Positions 26,025 to 29,554 of a stretch of 29,554 nt of DNA are shown here, in pieces. A program made the position numbers and the translations under genes. Every line of letters starts with the position of its first letter. Position 1 is the stretch's first letter. The notes under the pieces were generated by a model. The model saw nothing but the letters and a program-made list of their open reading frames with translations, was not told the origin of the DNA and made no database searches. This stretch comes from JBKPDV01 sp046728075 (GTDB taxonomy: Bacteria > Acidobacteriota > Thermoanaerobaculia > UBA5066 > Gp7-AA6): contig JBKPDV010000081.1 in NCBI GenBank assembly GCA_046728075.1, positions 1-29,554 on the forward strand, read 5' to 3'.

Positions 26025-26114
26025 CGGGTCACCGTAGAGTTCCCCGCCCTTCTGTCCGGCCTTCGTCCCTGGTTGATAAAGAGCAATCTCGAAGACCCGC
26101 TTCGAGGACTGGAG

Positions 26115-26143
26115 AATCTAGCAGACCCGACGGGTGAGCGCAA
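26115..26143 (-). promoter_or_regulatory. Candidate sigma70-type promoter for the tRNA-Val transcript
   Basis: On the minus strand TTGCGC (26143-26138) and TAGATT (26120-26115) are separated by exactly 17 bases. Transcription would start near 26108 and give a leader of about 190 bases before tRNA-Val(GAC). Confidence 0.5.
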
Positions 26144-26218
26144 CGCAAGGACGTAAGGCGCCAGGCGAGAGAGAGTTCGGGCTTCGCTCGACGCTTCACC
26201 CCCTTACGCCTTACGAAT
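26143..26218. repeat. Inverted pair of heptamer arrays, CGTAAGG and CCTTACG units
   Basis: The left array (26143-26168) has ACGTAAGG and CGCCAGG units. The right one (26201-26218) is CCTTACG twice, its reverse complement. About 32 bases separate them. They lie just upstream of the plus-strand methyltransferase gene and overlap the -35 end of the putative tRNA promoter. Confidence 0.78.
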
Positions 26219-26244
26219 TTCTCCTGCTAGACTGCCAACACTGC

Positions 26245-27168
26245 ATGGCTTTCGCCATCCGCGACTCGCTCCACTCCTTAGCGCGCCGCTGGAGCTCGTC
26301 TCGCGAGGCGCGGGCGGAGACAGAGGCGGCCCGGCGCTATTGGGACGAAGGGGCACCCGGCGAGCCCGAAGATCACTACTGGGGAGCGCAGCCCCTCGTG
26401 CGCCGGGCGATCAATCGGCGGGTGACGGGCGACCCGAACTGCTGGCCCATGGACTGGTTTCGACGCCGGTATGCGGCCTCCCCTCTGCCGCTCGGCATCT
26501 CCGTCGGTTGCGGCGGGGGGCTCCTCGAGCGGGACGCCGTCGCGAAAGGCATCTGCTCGGCGATGGAAGGAATCGATTTTTCCAGAGAAGCGGTCGCAGA
26601 GGCCCGGCGAGGGGCCGAGGAGGCGGGCTTGTCTCGAGCGCTCGCCTATCGCCTCGAAGACATCAATGCTCTCGACCTTCCACAAGAGCGGTACGACATC
26701 GCCTTCTTTCATGGCTCGCTTCACCACGTCCGATCCGTGGAACGGGTTCTGACCCAGGTGCGTCAAAGCCTGAAGCCGGGGGGACTCCTTTACCTGGACG
26801 AGTACATGGGCCCTTCGCGGACGGAATGGACCGATGCCGATTGGTCCTTCGCCCGCAGCGCGTTCGAAGCCCTTCCGGAAGAAATCAAGAATCGCCCGGA
26901 GCTGATGATTCCGCTGCCGCTCGACGATCCGCTCGAGTCCATTCGCTCGAGCGCGATCCATCCTCAGACGGCGCGGCTGTTCCGCGTTCTGGAAGACCGT
27001 CCCTACGGCGGTAACATCCTGTGGTTCGTTTTCCCGTGCCTCGACATGGAGCGATTGCGCAGCGACACGACCGGCATCCTGACGCGCCTGATCGCCCTGG
27101 AAGACCACCTGCTGGAAAAGGACTGGGTCCGCTCTTACTTCCGTGTGATCGTGGCAAAAAGGGAGTAA
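26245..27168 (+). CDS. SAM-dependent methyltransferase (class I)
   Basis: This 307-residue protein has a Rossmann-type SAM motif (LGISVGCGGGLLERDAV) and an acidic ribose-binding region (MEGIDFSREAVAEARR). DINALDLPQERYDIAFFHGS and LHHVRSVERVLTQVRQSLKP follow, then GGLLYLDEYMG. The pattern is that of small-molecule or glycan methyltransferases. The substrate is unknown. The ATG at 26245 is preferred; a GTG at 26134 would extend it through a heptamer array. A DPMS-like glycosyltransferase follows 89 bases downstream on the same strand, suggesting a shared envelope or glycolipid role. Confidence 0.85.
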   Translation: MAFAIRDSLHSLARRWSSSREARAETEAARRYWDEGAPGEPEDHYWGAQPLVRRAINRRVTGDPNCWPMDWFRRRYAASPLPLGISVGCGGGLLERDAVAKGICSAMEGIDFSREAVAEARRGAEEAGLSRALAYRLEDINALDLPQERYDIAFFHGSLHHVRSVERVLTQVRQSLKPGGLLYLDEYMGPSRTEWTDADWSFARSAFEALPEEIKNRPELMIPLPLDDPLESIRSSAIHPQTARLFRVLEDRPYGGNILWFVFPCLDMERLRSDTTGILTRLIALEDHLLEKDWVRSYFRVIVAKRE

Positions 27169-27221
27169 TCCAGAAGGCCGGTTCAGGCGTCTAAAGAATC
27201 GAGACGAGGTGTGTTGATTGG

Positions 27222-27238
27222 AAGGCCGGTCCGGCCTT
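27222..27238. repeat. Inverted repeat before the GT2 gene
   Basis: AAGGCCGG and CCGGCCTT form a near-perfect palindrome with one central base. An extra half-copy, AAGGCCGGT, lies near 27174-27182. It has no T-tract, so it is more likely an operator or RNA hairpin in the GT2 leader than a terminator. Confidence 0.5.
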
Positions 27239-27257
27239 TGGTGGAGCAACCCGCCCC

Positions 27258-28268
27258 ATGAAACTGGTGATTCAGATGCCCGCCTTGAACGAGGAAGAGA
27301 TGCTGCCGCGCGCGCTGGCGGCGCTCCCACGCTCGGTCCCGGGCTTTTCCCAGGTCACGATTCTGGTGATCGACGACGGGTCCACGGACAGGACCGCCGA
27401 GGTCGCCCGGTTGAACGGAGCGGACCGGGTCGTCAGCTTCGCGATTCACCGCGGCCTGGCGACAGCCTTTCGGGTCGGCCTCGAGGAAGCCTTGACGATG
27501 GGCGCCGACGTCGTCGTCAACTTCGACGCGGATCTCCAGTACGACGGAGCCGACATTCCCGCGCTCGTCGCGCCGATCCTCGCGGACAAGGCCGATATTG
27601 TGGTCGGCGACCGGCATCCGGGCAGGCTCGCCCATTTCTCGCCGGTCAAGCGGCTCCTTCAGCGTCTGGGCTCCTGGATGGTACGGCAGGTCTCGGGGCT
27701 CCAGGTGCACGACGCGACCTCGGGTTTCCGCGCGTTCTCCCGGGAGGCCGCCCGGCGGATCAATGTGTTTTCGAAGATGACCTACACGCTCGAGACGCTG
27801 ATCCAGGCCGGCTTCAAGGACCTCCGGGTCGCCTCGGTTCCCGTCCGCGCCAATCCCGTTCCGCGGGATTCCCGCTTGCTGGCGTCGCCGACGAAGTACG
27901 TGCTGATCCAGGGCGCCAACATCCTGCGGATCACCGCTCTGTACAAGCCCCTGAAGATTTTCTCGGCCTTTGCCGCCGTGTTTCTGGGTATCGGCACGCT
28001 CTTCGGGCTGCGAGTTCTTGCGGCGCACCTCTCCAACGATCCGCAGAGCCACGTGCTCGCTCTCTGGGTGTCGGCGGTTTTCACGATCACCGGAATGCTG
28101 ACGTTCCTGATCGCGCTGCTGGCGGATCTGATGGCGCTGAACCGCGAGTTCCTCGAGGATCTGAAGCTGCGCGAGGGCCGGGGGCGCGGCGGCGAGCTGC
28201 GCCGCCGCTGGTCGGGCGAGGCCCGGCGCACGACAGACGAGAAGCCGGTCGAAGCGGAGGACGCCTAG
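27258..28268 (+). CDS. DPMS-like GT2 glycosyltransferase with C-terminal membrane helices
   Basis: This 336-residue GT-A enzyme begins VIQMPALNEEEMLPRAL, with ILVIDDGSTDRTAEVAR and the metal-binding VVNFDADLQYD. DIVVGDRHPG and DATSGFRAFSREAARRI are typical of the dolichol-/undecaprenyl-phosphate sugar synthase group. Two hydrophobic segments near the C-terminus (FSAFAAVFLGIGTLFGL and LWVSAVFTITGMLTFLIALL) anchor it to the membrane. It probably makes a polyprenyl-phosphate sugar donor, with the exact sugar unknown. A basic/acidic tail follows the helices. Confidence 0.9.
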   Translation: MKLVIQMPALNEEEMLPRALAALPRSVPGFSQVTILVIDDGSTDRTAEVARLNGADRVVSFAIHRGLATAFRVGLEEALTMGADVVVNFDADLQYDGADIPALVAPILADKADIVVGDRHPGRLAHFSPVKRLLQRLGSWMVRQVSGLQVHDATSGFRAFSREAARRINVFSKMTYTLETLIQAGFKDLRVASVPVRANPVPRDSRLLASPTKYVLIQGANILRITALYKPLKIFSAFAAVFLGIGTLFGLRVLAAHLSNDPQSHVLALWVSAVFTITGMLTFLIALLADLMALNREFLEDLKLREGRGRGGELRRRWSGEARRTTDEKPVEAEDA

Positions 28269-28298
28269 GCTTTTACCCCCCGAAGGGATACCTCAGCG

Positions 28299-28880
28299 TT
28301 AGGCCCAGTCTCCCGCCTTCCTGGACAGTACCGGGGCGCCTTCCAGGAAGGTGAGAATCGCCTCCGTATTGTCCGCGACGGCGAACAGGATGCGATCCTC
28401 CGGGCGGACGAACTTTTTCTTGATGGCCAGATCGAACTGCGCGAGCAAGGGGGCGAAATATCCGCTGATGTTGGCGAAGATGATCGGTTTGCCGTGAATG
28501 CCGAGCTGTTTCCAGGTGAGCATCTCGATGATCTCTTCCAGCGTCCCGAAGCCGCCCGGAAAGGCCACGAAGGCGTCGGCGAGGTCGAACATCATCTGCT
28601 CGCGGTCGTGCATCGTCGCGACGACCTTGAGCTCGGTCAACCCGTGATGCGCCGCCTCTCGTCCCTCGAGCGCCTTCGGGATCACACCGGTAACCTTCCC
28701 ACCCGCGCCGATCACTTCGGCGGCGAGCGCGCCCATCAGCCCGAGGGACGAGCCGCCGTAGACCAGGCCGATGCCTCGCCGCGCGATCTCGCGGCCGAAC
28801 TTGCGAATCTCTTCTTCGATGACGGGATCGCGCGCATTGGAGGAACTGCTGCAGTAGACGCAGATGCGCTTCAAGTCCAT
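28299..28880 (-). CDS. LOG family protein (TIGR00730)
   Basis: This 193-residue Rossmann-fold protein starts MDLKRICVYCSSSSNARD. It contains GLVYGGSSLGLMGALAAEV and the signature PGGFGTLEE (108-116), with Arg93 in MHDREQMM. LOG enzymes cleave nucleoside 5'-monophosphates to the base and ribose 5-phosphate, in plants releasing active cytokinins. The bacterial substrate is often AMP or unknown. It lies 87 bases after pyrE, and the gap contains a heptamer-array pair. Confidence 0.93.
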   Translation of the reverse strand: MDLKRICVYCSSSSNARDPVIEEEIRKFGREIARRGIGLVYGGSSLGLMGALAAEVIGAGGKVTGVIPKALEGREAAHHGLTELKVVATMHDREQMMFDLADAFVAFPGGFGTLEEIIEMLTWKQLGIHGKPIIFANISGYFAPLLAQFDLAIKKKFVRPEDRILFAVADNTEAILTFLEGAPVLSRKAGDWA

Positions 28881-28890
28881 GGCCGAAGTT

Positions 28891-28982
28891 TAATCGGGGA
28901 ATCGGAAATCGGAAATCGGAAATCGGAAACGATTAAGAGGCGGGGATCGCCGATTCCCGATTCCCGTTCACCGATTCCCGGC
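28891..28982. repeat. Inverted pair of heptamer arrays, CGGAAAT and CGATTCC units
   Basis: The left array (28891-28934) is made of GGAATCGGAAATC-type units, with CGGAAAT repeated three times or more. The right array (28948-28982) is CGATTCC, CGATTCC, CGTTCAC, CGATTCC. About 13 bases separate them. The pyrE stop codon (TGA 28970-28968) lies inside the right array. Confidence 0.9.
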
Positions 28983-29543
28983 TAAGTGGCGACTCCCCGG
29001 CGAATCGAGCGGTTTTCCCTCCCGGCAAAGAGGACACTCGGATTCGGCCCAGGCCGGAACTTCCAGAGACAACAGGGAGCGCGACGGAACCGGCAGGGCG
29101 CCCGGAGGCATCCCCCGGTCCACGATCGAGCCGGCCGCCACGACGCTTGCTCCCGTCTGCCGGCAGAGCTCGACCACTTCCCTCGTTGACTTGCCGGTCG
29201 TGAAGACGTCCTCGACGACGGCGACGGAGGCCGCGGGATCCAGGCGGAAACCGCGGCGCAGACGGAATGTCCCGTCCGGCCGCTCCGCGAAAAGAAAGGG
29301 GACGTCCAGAGCCCGGGCGGTCTCGTGACCGATCACGATTCCCCCCAGGGCCGGCGAGACCACGGCAGCCACCTCGAATTCCTTTAGCTTCTCAGCCAGG
29401 GCCTTACCGGCGGCCTCCGCGCGGCGAGGCCACATCAGCAAGCGCGCGCACTGGAGATATTGAGCGGAATGGAGACCCGAGGAGAGGCGGAAGTGGCCGG
29501 TTAGCAGCGCCCCGGTCTCCTCGAAATCTCGGAGGGTAATCAC
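28968..29543 (-). CDS. pyrE: Orotate phosphoribosyltransferase
   Basis: This 191-residue enzyme makes OMP from orotate and PRPP in pyrimidine synthesis. The substrate-binding LTGHFRLSSGLHSAQYLQ is near residue 14-31, and the PRPP loop VVEDVFTTGKST at 109-120. It starts with GTG at 29543, 11 bases from the window edge, so the upstream region is not visible. The last residues (about AGNR) and the stop are encoded by a heptamer array. Confidence 0.94.
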   Translation of the reverse strand: MITLRDFEETGALLTGHFRLSSGLHSAQYLQCARLLMWPRRAEAAGKALAEKLKEFEVAAVVSPALGGIVIGHETARALDVPFLFAERPDGTFRLRRGFRLDPAASVAVVEDVFTTGKSTREVVELCRQTGASVVAAGSIVDRGMPPGALPVPSRSLLSLEVPAWAESECPLCREGKPLDSPGSRHLAGNR

Positions 29544-29554
29544 CGAGTCAATAG

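Noticed and set aside
25917..26110. SRP (4.5S) RNA or tmRNA in the tRNA-Val leader
   Set aside because: The conserved SRP apical sequence (GGUCAGG then GGAAGCAGC) and tmRNA tRNA-like ends are absent.
26134..26244. N-terminal extension of the methyltransferase from GTG 26134
   Set aside because: It would be translated from the heptamer array and shows no methyltransferase-like sequence. The ATG at 26245 begins a more plausible protein.

Overview
This 29.5 kb window is GC-rich, gene-dense bacterial chromosome. It looks like a Gram-negative organism: there is a TamB/BamA-type outer-membrane assembly pair, an O-antigen ligase-like protein and several glycosyltransferases. The gene order thrS-infC-rpmI-rplT-pheS-pheT-zapB-zapA-(6S RNA)-rny-ymdB, then xseA-xseB-ispA-tlyA-nadK, resembles the arrangement in deltaproteobacteria and Acidobacteriota. 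I favour an Acidobacteriota-like lineage, but this is inference from synteny and composition, not a phylogenetic result.

Layout, left to right. 1-5026 (minus): an outer-membrane POTRA protein cut by the window edge, preceded by a large TamB-like protein. 5084-6781: NAD kinase and TlyA-type rRNA methyltransferase. 6804-11449: two zinc medium-chain dehydrogenases, a polyprenyl synthase and the two subunits of exonuclease VII, tightly packed. 11537-12997: an O-antigen ligase-like membrane protein and a Trm112-like small protein. 13206-14282 (plus): a GT4 glycosyltransferase. 14299-14748 (minus): a Bcp-type peroxiredoxin whose catalytic cysteine codon is an in-frame TGA. 14780-18589: a GT2 glycosyltransferase, YmdB-like phosphoesterase, RNase Y, a probable 6S RNA and ZapA. 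18761-25684: a ZapB-like coiled coil, PheT, PheS, L20, L35, IF3 and ThrRS. 25752-25916: two tRNA-Val genes. 26245-28268 (plus): a methyltransferase and a DPMS-like GT2. 28299-29543 (minus): a LOG-family protein and PyrE.

Most genes are core translation, RNA turnover, cell division and isoprenoid functions. Envelope-glycan genes and a redox gene are inserted between these conserved blocks.

Two things stand out. First, the peroxiredoxin at 14299-14748 reads as a selenoprotein: a continuous family-like frame is interrupted only by TGA at the peroxidatic cysteine, and a stable hairpin follows it. Second, nearly every non-overlapping gene junction carries arrays of 7-bp (once 8-bp) tandem units, usually as an inverted pair flanking a short unique core, with a different unit sequence at different junctions. 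These arrays supply the stop codons of at least five genes and are read into the N-termini of PheS and a glycosyltransferase. Other oddities are an AUC start for infC, a polyprenyl synthase with no canonical start for its conserved N-terminus, and a PheT lacking the internal tRNA-binding OB domain.
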